DNA from: Candidatus Aenigmatarchaeota archaeon
Lineage (GTDB): Archaea; Aenigmatarchaeota; Aenigmatarchaeia; QMZS01
Assembly (NCBI GenBank): GCA_030614705.1
Contig: JAUWTN010000005.1
Span: forward strand, 1-35,595
DNA length: 35,595 bases
Direction: 5' to 3'
This document shows positions 8,684 to 17,057 of the stretch, one piece after another. Position 1 is the first letter of the stretch. Each line of letters opens with the position of its first letter. A program made the translations under genes and the position numbers. The notes beneath the pieces were generated by a model, which searched no databases, was not told where the DNA came from, and saw only the letters and a list, made by a program, of their open reading frames with translations.

Positions 8684-11103
8684 GCGGAAAATATTTGAGT
8701 CTGGTTTTTTTAATTTGTTTTATGTCCCCGGTTCTTAGTCTGGATATCTCAGATTTAACAATTACATCTGAAATATGGATGAGCGAAAACAAAGACCTGC
8801 AAATTTCATTTAAATGTTCCAACTGTTCGTCTGATACTTTGGTTTACGCAAATATAACAGGTTCTGAAAATTATGAAGAAATTATATCTTCAGGATTTAT
8901 CTCCGAACCTGAAGGAAATCTCACAATTTATAGTATTACCCGCACTTTAGGCGATAATCTTAAAGAAAATATTCTCCCCTACACCCTCACAGTTTTCTGC
9001 GAAGATAATAACTCACAAACAGAAGCATCTTCTGAGTTTTATGTTAACAAATTCACTTCGGACATTGAAGAGATAACAATACCCTCTGAGAACCCATATT
9101 TAACAATTTATCCTTTAGACACCATAGACTTCAAAATTAGACTGGACCGCATAGAAAACGGGCACTCAGGAACATTAACCTCAGGGGTTAATTTTGTTAT
9201 TGCTCTTAATGACAAAGAACTCACCATACTGGAGAAAACACCGCCTAAAGACACAAATTCGCCATGGATATTAAAAGCTCAAATTCCAGATGATATGGAA
9301 TATGTTACTGACAAAAAATTTGCGGTAAACGCAGTATATAAAACCCATCAGGCCTCAGCAATTTACGACGAAAGTTTTAACCTAGAATCTCCATTGGAAG
9401 TTACTATTATTGAACCTTTATGCAATTTAAACAACCCCTACAAACTTATTGATACCGCAAATATAAATCTGACAATTAAAGTAGATTATAAATCCAAACC
9501 TCTCGAAGATATAAACTCTTTGGAATTTAAAAGCGCTCTGGATAACACAGAACTAATCATTAAAGAAGCAAAACCTCTGGAAAGCAAAGGCATCTGGAAA
9601 CTTATTGTAAACCTTCAAAAACAGGAACCCAGAGAAGAACTCTATTATTTGGATATATTTGCAACATACAAAAATATTGAAGAAAAAACCATCCAGTCAC
9701 TCCCAATACAATTTGTAATTCCTTTTAAAGGAAAAATAACAAACGCAAATAATGCTCCGATTTCCTCTGAAATAGTATTGACCGGTATTGACAGGGAAGA
9801 AAAAATTAAGACTGCTAATAATGGAGAATATAATCTTCAAATTATTCCCGGAGAATATGAAATTGAATTAAAATTTGACGACTTAATAAATTTTAAATTT
9901 TACGATACTGAATTAGAAGACTCTGATATATATTCATATACCAATCAACCCATAAGATATGATTCATTTGAAGGGGCTGAAGTTGAAGCCCTTAGAATAA
10001 TTGCGATGGTATTTGCTTTTCAATTTGACAATGCGCAAATTACAATACCCTGCACGGATCTTGAATATGATTCCGGGCAGATAGTCATTTACCAATGCTC
10101 AAACTGGAACTTCGGAAAAAGAGTTTGCGATGGCGGGTGGAATACAATAAGTGATATAGACAAAAACGATTATCGAATTATATTTGAAGTTCCTTCTTTC
10201 TCCAAAACCGCATTTGCCATAAGTGAAGACAAATCATTTGAGTTGGAAGCAAATACAGACAAAGAAGAATATTTTATTGAAGAAAACATTATCTTGCAGG
10301 GAAAAGTTTCCGATGATCAGGGCAATGGCATAAAAGATGCAAAAGTAAATTACCTGATTGAAAACACCAATATAATTGGGGATTCAATTACAGATGCAGA
10401 AGGCAAATACACAATAAATTTAAATGCGCCAAAAGAAGAAGGAAATTTCAATATTAAAATAAAAGCCGGAACTTTGCACAAATCCACAAACACAATAACG
10501 AAATCGGTTGAAATATACAGGAAAAAAGAACTTGAAATTTCAGTCCCTAATTACCTCAATATGGAACTGGGAATTCCGGTTTCAACAAAAATAACTATTA
10601 AAAATACAGGTCAGACAAAACTGCATGACATTCATCTGGAAATCGATGACAGCATACCCTACTCGTGGTACCTTCTGAGTCAACCAACCATATATGAACT
10701 TGATGCCGGCGAGCAAACAGAAATCAATCTGGAATTTTCAGTTTCAGAAGATAAATGCATTGATTGTAAAACCCAATACAGTGTTAATATTAAAGCTAAA
10801 AGCGAAGCAACTACATCAAAAAGTTTCATATTAAATATAAAAGGGTTGGAATCAGAAACAAAAGAAACTGAGGTTGAAGAAACAAATGATACCCCGGAAG
10901 ATAATAGTGCGGGTTTTGATATCACCGGGTACTTTATGACCCAATCCAGCCTGATAACGCAAAACCTTGAATTTATAATATTCCTTGTATTATTGGGTGT
11001 GTTGGCAAGAGTTATAATGTTGAAAAAGAAATCTCCTTCCGGCGAGCAGAATAACAATTCAATGGAAATTATCAAAAAAATCAGAGAAGAATTTATGAAA
11101 TAA
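8680..11103 (+). CDS. Large membrane-anchored surface protein with Ig and carboxypeptidase-regulatory-like domains
   Basis: 807 residues: signal peptide (~1-20), N-terminal beta domain with a CSNC pair, several Ig-like domains, and a carboxypeptidase-regulatory-like domain (~350-420; NGEYNLQIIPGEYEIELKF). A second unit of that kind lies at ~520-600 (DQGNGIKDAKVNY, DAEGKYTINL). A CARDB/NEW3-like domain with CIDC follows, then an acidic Glu/Thr linker, one transmembrane helix (~763-781) and a short basic tail. It closes the rightward operon and is convergent with the gene at 11121. Function is unknown; the layout is that of a cell-surface structural or adhesion protein facing outward. Confidence 0.75.
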   Translation: MSGKYLSLVFLICFMSPVLSLDISDLTITSEIWMSENKDLQISFKCSNCSSDTLVYANITGSENYEEIISSGFISEPEGNLTIYSITRTLGDNLKENILPYTLTVFCEDNNSQTEASSEFYVNKFTSDIEEITIPSENPYLTIYPLDTIDFKIRLDRIENGHSGTLTSGVNFVIALNDKELTILEKTPPKDTNSPWILKAQIPDDMEYVTDKKFAVNAVYKTHQASAIYDESFNLESPLEVTIIEPLCNLNNPYKLIDTANINLTIKVDYKSKPLEDINSLEFKSALDNTELIIKEAKPLESKGIWKLIVNLQKQEPREELYYLDIFATYKNIEEKTIQSLPIQFVIPFKGKITNANNAPISSEIVLTGIDREEKIKTANNGEYNLQIIPGEYEIELKFDDLINFKFYDTELEDSDIYSYTNQPIRYDSFEGAEVEALRIIAMVFAFQFDNAQITIPCTDLEYDSGQIVIYQCSNWNFGKRVCDGGWNTISDIDKNDYRIIFEVPSFSKTAFAISEDKSFELEANTDKEEYFIEENIILQGKVSDDQGNGIKDAKVNYLIENTNIIGDSITDAEGKYTINLNAPKEEGNFNIKIKAGTLHKSTNTITKSVEIYRKKELEISVPNYLNMELGIPVSTKITIKNTGQTKLHDIHLEIDDSIPYSWYLLSQPTIYELDAGEQTEINLEFSVSEDKCIDCKTQYSVNIKAKSEATTSKSFILNIKGLESETKETEVEETNDTPEDNSAGFDITGYFMTQSSLITQNLEFIIFLVLLGVLARVIMLKKKSPSGEQNNNSMEIIKKIREEFMK

Positions 11104-11120
11104 ATAACCTTTCCTTCAGG

Positions 11121-11717
11121 TTAACTCTCGGGTTTATCATTTGTCTTAATCAATCCTTTCTTTTCCATTAACAAATAAGGATATCCTCTTTTATCTGTTT
11201 TTGAAATATCAATTCCAAGATTTTTTGCAAATTCAAAAAGTTTTTCTCTTGCCACTTCCACAGTTCCAAAATCCTTTACTGTCTCTACCTCTATGAAATA
11301 TCCTAATTCTTTGACTATATCCAAAGCTATTTCAAATTTATCATTATAAATATAAACTTCTCTTTCTTTTTCAACTGTAATTAATTTTTTGATATCAATT
11401 GCTGAAAATATTTTCTCTATTTTATCCTGATTTTTAATTTCGGTTTCAAACTCATCGCAATGGGTGGCTAGTTCAACATTTTCAGGATGCCAGTGCTTAT
11501 AATTTAGAATTGTTTTATCGCCTCTCTTTCTAATACTTAACCATTCAAAAGGAAAATCCGGTTCTACAAAATTTCTATGAACTGGCGTGAAATAATCGTC
11601 TGTCTGTTGCGTTTTTTTCACAAATTTTGCAATTTCCTTTAGTTTTTCTTTTATTCTAAAAAAATTAATCTCATCTAGAGGGATTTTAATTTCAATTTCT
11701 ATATCATTGTGAGCCAT
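11121..11717 (-). CDS. CYTH-domain protein (CyaB / thiamine-triphosphatase superfamily)
   Basis: 198 residues. The N-terminal EIEIKIP is the ExExK motif of the CYTH tunnel fold, which binds triphosphate through metal. Further basic and acidic residues line up along the chain: LSIRKRGDKTILNYKHW, CDEFETEI, KEREVYIYNDKFEIALD and GYFIEVET. Archaeal members are annotated as class IV adenylate cyclase (CyaB) or triphosphatase; the sequence does not settle which. It lies 52 bp downstream of aspS on the same strand and is convergent with the surface operon. Only the stop-to-stop gap of 17 bp separates it from 8680-11103. Confidence 0.8.
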   Translation of the reverse strand: MAHNDIEIEIKIPLDEINFFRIKEKLKEIAKFVKKTQQTDDYFTPVHRNFVEPDFPFEWLSIRKRGDKTILNYKHWHPENVELATHCDEFETEIKNQDKIEKIFSAIDIKKLITVEKEREVYIYNDKFEIALDIVKELGYFIEVETVKDFGTVEVAREKLFEFAKNLGIDISKTDKRGYPYLLMEKKGLIKTNDKPES

Positions 11718-11769
11718 AATAGATTAAACAATATAATAGAAAATATTGGTGGTTAATAAAAATTTGATA

Positions 11770-13074
11770 TCAAGGAGTTAATCTCTCAACATCTCTTGGG
11801 AATAAGACCGCTTCTCTTACATTAGGCAGATTTAAGAACTGCATTATAAACCTTTCAATCCCAAGACCAAAACCCCCGTGAGGAGGCATTCCATACCTGA
11901 ATGATTCAACATAAAACCTTATTGACTCAAGAGAAACACCCTTTTCCTTTGCCTGCTCTTCAAGAACTTTTATCCTATGTTCTCTCTGCCCTCCGGTTAT
12001 AAGTTCAACACCCCTGAAAACCAAATCAAATGAATCTGTGGTCTCTTTATTGTCATTGTTTTTCATTGTATAAAAAGGTCTTTTCTCAAAAGGGTACTGA
12101 GTTATGAAAACAAAATCAGAATCATATTTTTCCTTAATTTTATCCCCAACCATTTTTTCTTCCTCAGGGGATAAATCATTTCCCGGTTCTTTACCCAACA
12201 ATTCAAAAGCTTCCTTTAAAGTAATTCTTGGAAATGGTTTTTTGTATTTTGGAAAATCAACTTTGAAAGGTTCAATTATTTCATCGCAGTTTTTCTTTAT
12301 GTTATCAAGGATGCTGTTAATCATATCCTCAATCAATTCCATCACAGCTTCATAATTTTCAATAAATGAAATCTCAGAATCAATTCCCCAATATTCTGAC
12401 AAGTGTCTTGTTGTGTGGCTTTTTTCAGCCCGGTACACAGGTCCAATCTCAAAAACTTTTTCAAAACCAGAAGCCTGCATTAACTGTTTATAAAATTGCG
12501 GACTTTGGGTTAAATAACCTTCTTTGTTATAATATAAAATTGGGAATAACTCGCTTCCGCCTTCCGCGCCTTGAGCAACAATTTTTGGGGTATGCACTTC
12601 AACAAAATTTCTTCCTGTAAAAAATTCTCTGGTATAATTAACAACCGCGGATTTTAATTCAAATATCTTTTTATTCTTTTGGTTTCTTAAATCCAAAAAC
12701 CTGTAATCCAGTCTCTTGCTAATATCAGTCTCGATTTTTCCTGAAAATTCTATTGGCAATGGCTCAGCTCCATTTATCAATCTAAATTCTTTAATCTTAA
12801 CTTCAATTCCATTTGATGCTTTTTCATTTTTAATTGGAATTCCTATTACCTCAATAACATCTTCCCTCTTAAGTTCCTTTATTTTATCAAAATATTCATT
12901 ATCTTTTTTTGCCAGTAACTGCACTTCTCCGGTGCAATCCCTTAAAACAACAAATACAATGTTTCCTAAATCTCTTACTGCGCTTGCCCAGCCTCTTAAC
13001 AATATTTCTTTATTTTCCTTGTTTTTCGCCCCTGAAGCGTATATTCGCTCACCTGACAATCTAATTTCCTCCAT
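11770..13074 (-). CDS. aspS: Aspartyl-tRNA synthetase, archaeal type
   Basis: 434 residues, the usual length for archaeal/eukaryal-type class IIb AspRS, lacking the bacterial insertion. The N-terminal OB-fold anticodon-binding domain (GWASAVRDLGNIVFVVLRD) is followed by motif 1 near EVHTPKI, the flipping-loop region GAEGGSELF, the Asp pocket QSPQFYKQ, motif 2 (GPVYRAEKSHTTRH) and motif 3 (GMPPHGGFGLGIERF), ending LFPRDVERLTP. At the OB-fold sites said to separate discriminating (Trp, Lys) from non-discriminating (His, Pro) archaeal enzymes, eye alignment gives Ser31 and Ser87, so tRNA-Asn charging is undetermined. It is transcribed away from the dCMP deaminase gene across a 56-bp gap. Confidence 0.95.
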   Translation of the reverse strand: MEEIRLSGERIYASGAKNKENKEILLRGWASAVRDLGNIVFVVLRDCTGEVQLLAKKDNEYFDKIKELKREDVIEVIGIPIKNEKASNGIEVKIKEFRLINGAEPLPIEFSGKIETDISKRLDYRFLDLRNQKNKKIFELKSAVVNYTREFFTGRNFVEVHTPKIVAQGAEGGSELFPILYYNKEGYLTQSPQFYKQLMQASGFEKVFEIGPVYRAEKSHTTRHLSEYWGIDSEISFIENYEAVMELIEDMINSILDNIKKNCDEIIEPFKVDFPKYKKPFPRITLKEAFELLGKEPGNDLSPEEEKMVGDKIKEKYDSDFVFITQYPFEKRPFYTMKNNDNKETTDSFDLVFRGVELITGGQREHRIKVLEEQAKEKGVSLESIRFYVESFRYGMPPHGGFGLGIERFIMQFLNLPNVREAVLFPRDVERLTP

Positions 13075-13130
13075 AACAATATTTTAAAAATAAATAGAAT
13101 TTACGGGTATTATTTCCATTAAATATAATT

Positions 13131-13649
13131 ATGGAAAGACCCTCAAAAATTGAATATTATCTAAATATTGCCAGAGAAGTCGCCAGCAGGTCAACATGCC
13201 TGTGTTTTCACTGCGGGGCGATAATTGTGAAAGATGACCAGATTATCTCAACAGGGTATAATGGGGCTCCACGCGGAACACTTGACTGCATTGAAAGAGG
13301 GATTTGTTTAAGAAGAAAACTCAATGTTCCTTCAGGGCAAAGATATGAACTTTGCAGGAGCGTACACGCGGAACAGAATGCAATAATCAATGCAGCAAGA
13401 GCCGGAGTTAGCCTGCTTGGGGGGGATATGTATCTTTACGGATACAGGGTGTATGAAAACAAAAAAGAACCAACAGATATTTTCCCGTGCTTTATTTGCA
13501 AGAAAATGATTATCAATGCTGGACTTAATAAAACCATCTGCGTAACAAAAGACGGGAAACACAAGGTATTTGAAATTGAAAAATGGATTAAAGAATGGCA
13601 GGAAAAAGATATGATTGATGATAAAGAAATTTATAAAACAGAATACTAA
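13131..13649 (+). CDS. Deoxycytidylate (dCMP) deaminase
   Basis: 172 residues. It converts dCMP to dUMP for dTMP synthesis. Zinc ligands and catalytic Glu are clear: SVHAEQNAI (His79, Glu81) and FPCFICKKMI (Cys120, Cys123). TGYNGAPRG is the substrate-binding loop typical of ComEB/DCTD-type dCMP deaminases. Four extra Cys/His near the N-terminus (CLCFHCG, DCIERGICL) fit the second, structural zinc site seen in phage and bacterial family members. The next gene, a P-loop kinase-like protein, starts 1 bp after its stop. Confidence 0.92.
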   Translation: MERPSKIEYYLNIAREVASRSTCLCFHCGAIIVKDDQIISTGYNGAPRGTLDCIERGICLRRKLNVPSGQRYELCRSVHAEQNAIINAARAGVSLLGGDMYLYGYRVYENKKEPTDIFPCFICKKMIINAGLNKTICVTKDGKHKVFEIEKWIKEWQEKDMIDDKEIYKTEY

Positions 13650-13650
13650 G

Positions 13651-14199
13651 ATGATAATTGGATTTACTGGAAAAAACGGGGCTGGGAAGACAATTGTTAT
13701 TGATTACCTGAAATCAAAAGGTTTTGAAACTTTTTCGCTGTCTGATATTTTAAGGGAAGAAATAAGGAAAAAAGGTCTTGTTGAAGAAAGGGAAAATCTG
13801 ATCAAAATTGGGAATGAGCTCAGGGAAAAATACGGTCCGGGAATTCTTGCAAAACTTGCGTTGGATAAAGTTGAAAAAATTGATAATGTTGCAATTGACA
13901 GCATTAGGAATCTTTATGAAATTGAAGAGCTTAGGAAAAATAAAGATTTTATTTTGATTGGTATTGAAGCTCCGGTTGAATTAAGATATAAAAGAATTGT
14001 GGAAAGGAAAAGGATTGGAGAAAATATAAGTCTTGAACAATTTATTGAAATTGAAGAAAAAGAAAATTCAAATGACGAGAAAAAACAGCAACTGAATAAA
14101 TGTCTTGAACTTGCGGATAAAATAATTGAGAATATTGGGGGGATTGAGGAATTGTATCAGAAGATTGATATTATCCTGAAAGATTATCAAAAAGATTAA
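13651..14199 (+). CDS. UPF0200/CoaE-like P-loop nucleotide kinase
   Basis: 182 residues from the ATG at 13651, which follows the previous stop by 1 bp and puts the Walker A motif GFTGKNGAGKT at the very N-terminus, as in the family; upstream ATGs lie inside the deaminase gene. SLSDILREEIRKKG, NELREKYGPGILAKL, DSIRNLYEIEELR and RYKRIVERKR match the archaeal UPF0200 group, which is related to dephospho-CoA and adenylate kinases. The substrate is unproven. Coupling to dCMP deaminase suggests a nucleotide; fungal dCMP deaminases carry a P-loop kinase-like domain in one chain, an interesting parallel. Confidence 0.8.
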   Translation: MIIGFTGKNGAGKTIVIDYLKSKGFETFSLSDILREEIRKKGLVEERENLIKIGNELREKYGPGILAKLALDKVEKIDNVAIDSIRNLYEIEELRKNKDFILIGIEAPVELRYKRIVERKRIGENISLEQFIEIEEKENSNDEKKQQLNKCLELADKIIENIGGIEELYQKIDIILKDYQKD

Positions 14200-14252
14200 T
14201 AGGTTATTTCATAATACCCTTTCAAATTGGATTAACCACTCATAAAATTTAG

Positions 14253-15188
14253 TTAAACCGGGGTATTTAACTCAATCAACTTTTTTAGTTCCTCTATTGA
14301 ATCAACATAACCCATATCTTTTCTAAATGATGCTGCGCTGTGGAAACCTTTGAAAAATAACTGAGCCTGCATTCTCAAATAAAAAATATTTTCAATTTCA
14401 TAATATTTTGCGTATTCCAGATACCTGTAAAAAATTTCTTTGATTTCTTCGTAAGTTTTTTTCTCTTCTGTTTTTTCAAAAATAAACGGGTTTCCCATTG
14501 CAGCAGTTCCAATCATCACCCTATCGCAACCAGTGTCTTTCATCATTGATTTTGCATCGCTTAATGATTTCACTCCCCCGTTGCCAATCACAGGTATGGA
14601 TAAATGTTCTTTGACTGCTTTTATTATATTCCAATCCACAATCCCTGAACCTCCCTGCATTGCAATTCTTGGGTGCAATATTAAAGCGTCTGCTCCATTT
14701 TCTTCAATAATTTTGGCAATTTTAAGAATATAATCGAGATTGCAAACTTCGACCCCAGACCTGATTTTAACTGTGAGCGGAACCTGTATTGCTTTTTTCA
14801 CTGAATTCACAATTTCCCCAATTCTTTTTGGTCTTTTCAAAAGAGCTGAACCCGCCCCCTGTTTGATTACATTCTTGTCTGGGCAACCCATATTAATATC
14901 AATAATATCCGTCTGATCCTGAACCAGTTTCGCGGCTTTAACAAGAGTCTCCGGGTTTGAACCAAATATCTGGATTCCCACAGGTCTTTCTTCATCGCAG
15001 GTTTGAGCAAGTTTTTTGGTTGCCTTATTGCCTCTCACCAAAGCATTTGCATTTACCATGCCCGTATATACCAGAGAAGCTCCGTGTTCAGAGCACATTC
15101 TCCTGAAAGCAATATCATTTATTCCCGCAAGAGGGGCGAGGATTAAACCAGCTTTTAACTGGAGATTGCCTATTTTTAAGTTTGCCAT
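14253..15188 (-). CDS. dus: tRNA-dihydrouridine synthase
   Basis: 311 residues with the FMN TIM-barrel fold. LILAPLAGINDIAFRR is the N-terminal Dus signature, and DINMGCPDKNVIKQGAGSAL contains the catalytic Cys102. PLTVKIRSGV, ADALILHPR and PVIGNGGVKS continue the barrel, with the C-terminal helical tRNA-binding domain after ~235. It reduces selected D-loop uridines with NADPH. The position specificity cannot be read from sequence. The gene is divergent from the cupin gene over a 49-bp AT-rich spacer. Confidence 0.92.
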   Translation of the reverse strand: MANLKIGNLQLKAGLILAPLAGINDIAFRRMCSEHGASLVYTGMVNANALVRGNKATKKLAQTCDEERPVGIQIFGSNPETLVKAAKLVQDQTDIIDINMGCPDKNVIKQGAGSALLKRPKRIGEIVNSVKKAIQVPLTVKIRSGVEVCNLDYILKIAKIIEENGADALILHPRIAMQGGSGIVDWNIIKAVKEHLSIPVIGNGGVKSLSDAKSMMKDTGCDRVMIGTAAMGNPFIFEKTEEKKTYEEIKEIFYRYLEYAKYYEIENIFYLRMQAQLFFKGFHSAASFRKDMGYVDSIEELKKLIELNTPV

Positions 15189-15237
15189 ACCTGTGTGTTA
15201 TTTTAATTAACTAAAAGAGTATATTTTAGATTTATTT

Positions 15238-15579
15238 ATGAGAATAAAAAGTTCTGAAGCTAAATCAAAAACAAATTCAGATGCCTGCATAGTTAAAGAA
15301 TATAAATTTCCATTCAAAGAATTGGGAATTGCCACTGCAACAATTAATGGAAGGTACCCTGATTCCGGAAAAGTTATAAATAAAATGTGCGATGAAATTT
15401 ATTATGTTATTTCCGGTACCGGGATTATTCATACTGAAGAAGGTAATTTTGAAATAAACAAAGAAGATGCTTTTTATTTTGAAAAAGATAAATGGTATTG
15501 GGTTGAAGGAAATAAATTGCAGATAATATTGCCAACAGCTCCTTCATGGTTCCCGGAACAATATAAACAATTGGAATAA
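15238..15579 (+). CDS. Small cupin-domain protein
   Basis: 113 residues forming a single cupin barrel. YYVISGTGIIHTEEGNFEINKEDAFYFEKDKWYWVEG carries the two beta-strand motifs, but the metal-binding His of motif 1 is largely missing (CDEIYYVISGTG; one His at HTEEG), so catalysis is uncertain. It may be a sugar- or metabolite-binding cupin. Its stop lies 6 bp from the stop of the convergent HTH regulator. Confidence 0.75.
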   Translation: MRIKSSEAKSKTNSDACIVKEYKFPFKELGIATATINGRYPDSGKVINKMCDEIYYVISGTGIIHTEEGNFEINKEDAFYFEKDKWYWVEGNKLQIILPTAPSWFPEQYKQLE

Positions 15580-15585
15580 AATTCG

Positions 15586-15885
15586 TTAGTGTCCGAGAAT
15601 CAACTTACAAAGCCCGCAATATTCTTTTTCAAGTTCGTCCTCCATAAGACTTTTTGAAAGCAAGATTCCCGCAAGTTCTTCGAGTCTTTTTCTTACTTCG
15701 GGCTTTTCCTCAAGTTCCTTCACTCTTTTGCCCCTGACTTGTTTCTTATACAATGCAACAGCTGCCTGGGACAAATACAACCTATCAGCGGCTTCCTGCT
15801 GAGTAAGACCTGAATTGATTAAATGATTTGACAGAACAGATCTTATTGAAGGCAAATGTTCCCGCACAAATATCTCGCACTTCAT
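15586..15885 (-). CDS. Archaeal HTH regulator with C-terminal CxxC (COG2522-like)
   Basis: 99 residues. HLPSIRSVLSNHLINSGLTQQEAADRLYLSQAAVALYKK is a helix-turn-helix of the XRE-like type (residues ~27-50). The RGKR basic segment and a C-terminal helix end in EYCGLCKLI (Cys90, Cys93). This is the layout of the short archaeal COG2522 regulators, in which the cysteines may bind metal or a cluster. Divergent start codons of this gene and the MFS transporter are 20 bp apart, so one bound site would cover both promoters; autoregulation and control of the transporter are inferred. Confidence 0.75.
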   Translation of the reverse strand: MKCEIFVREHLPSIRSVLSNHLINSGLTQQEAADRLYLSQAAVALYKKQVRGKRVKELEEKPEVRKRLEELAGILLSKSLMEDELEKEYCGLCKLILGH

Positions 15886-15905
15886 AATATTTCCTGTTAA
15901 ATATT

Positions 15906-17054
15906 ATGCATTATCACGAATATGTCCGATTCACTGAAATGGGTATCTTCTTCAGTTTTATTGCATTCATGATTAAACCAATTTTATCACCTTACATAAA
16001 AGGTCTTGGTTTTGATGAACTGCAGATTTGCATGATTTTCTCTGTATTTACACTAACAATTATTTTATTCTCACCCATAATAGGCAAGATATCAGACAAT
16101 GTTGGAAGAAAAACAATGATTTTGTTTGGGGTTGTTATAAACATCCTTGCCATGATATTTTACATCATGGACGGGTCGTGGGTATTTTTGGTTATTGCAA
16201 GAATATTCAACGCAATTGGTTATGTTACCGTTGCCTTGATAATACTCAGTAAAATTGGAGATTCTGTTGACGGAAAAACAAGAGGCAAATATACGGGGTG
16301 GACTTTGAGTCTTGAAAATATAGCCAAATCAGCAAGTCCGATTGTAGGCGGCGTTCTTGCGGATATGTTTTTCATAAAAGCTCCGTTCTATATGTCAATA
16401 TTTTTACTCCTCATCCTCATGGTTTATCTGATTAAACAAAAACCTAAGAGAAAAGCAAAAATAAAAAGAAGTGATTTTAATGTTATCGGAGAACTGAAAG
16501 AATTTCTTTCAGAAAGAAAATTAAAAGGTCTTGCTCTGCTTGGAATGGCAACGCACGCATCCATACCAGCAATCTATTTATTCCTTCCTTTATTGATTGT
16601 GGAAAAATTTGGTTTAAGTTTTACTTACGTGGGTGTTGCTTATTTCTTCCTTGGTTTCTTCAACCTGTTTCAGTTTTATTTTGGGGAAATTTCAGACAAA
16701 ATGGGAAGGTCTAAAATGCTTATATTGGGAACTTCCATTTATGGATTTGGATTAATCCTTCTTTCTGTTTCACAATCATATCCAATGCTATTATTGGTTT
16801 TAGTTTTACAGGGACTTGGCGGAAGTATGTGGAATATATCAGCATATTGCATTATGGCAGAATCAGGTGAAAAATTAAAAAAAGAAGCACAAACATTAAT
16901 GTCCTATGAGTCTCTGGCAAGAACCGGGGCTTTTTTTAGTTTTATCATAAGCGGTTTTGTGGTGACTTTTTTCAACATAGAATCCCTGTTTGTGCTTAAT
17001 GGAATATTAATTTTAGCAGTCAGTTTATACGCAGTGAAATATATTGTTGATTAA
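15906..17054 (+). CDS. Major facilitator superfamily transporter
   Basis: 382 residues with about 12 hydrophobic segments in two halves separated by a basic cytoplasmic loop (KQKPKRKAKIKRSDFN, ~178-193). The MFS motif A appears after TM2 as GKISDNVGRKT and again in the second half as GEISDKMGRSK. This is the drug/metabolite-exporter type of MFS; the substrate is unknown. An internal Met at residue 12 could also start the protein. It is divergent from the HTH regulator and convergent with the HMG-CoA reductase gene, with only 3 bp between stops. Confidence 0.88.
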   Translation: MHYHEYVRFTEMGIFFSFIAFMIKPILSPYIKGLGFDELQICMIFSVFTLTIILFSPIIGKISDNVGRKTMILFGVVINILAMIFYIMDGSWVFLVIARIFNAIGYVTVALIILSKIGDSVDGKTRGKYTGWTLSLENIAKSASPIVGGVLADMFFIKAPFYMSIFLLLILMVYLIKQKPKRKAKIKRSDFNVIGELKEFLSERKLKGLALLGMATHASIPAIYLFLPLLIVEKFGLSFTYVGVAYFFLGFFNLFQFYFGEISDKMGRSKMLILGTSIYGFGLILLSVSQSYPMLLLVLVLQGLGGSMWNISAYCIMAESGEKLKKEAQTLMSYESLARTGAFFSFIISGFVVTFFNIESLFVLNGILILAVSLYAVKYIVD

Positions 17055-17057
17055 AAT

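Noticed and set aside
10680-11075. 131-codon antisense frame under the 8680-11103 gene
   Set aside because: The plus-strand protein has a continuous domain and membrane-anchor layout across it, while the antisense product has no coherent features.
12716-13087. Long open frame of 123 codons antisense to aspS
   Set aside because: It lies entirely opposite the conserved OB-fold of AspRS, has no recognisable domain and reflects codon bias of the real gene.
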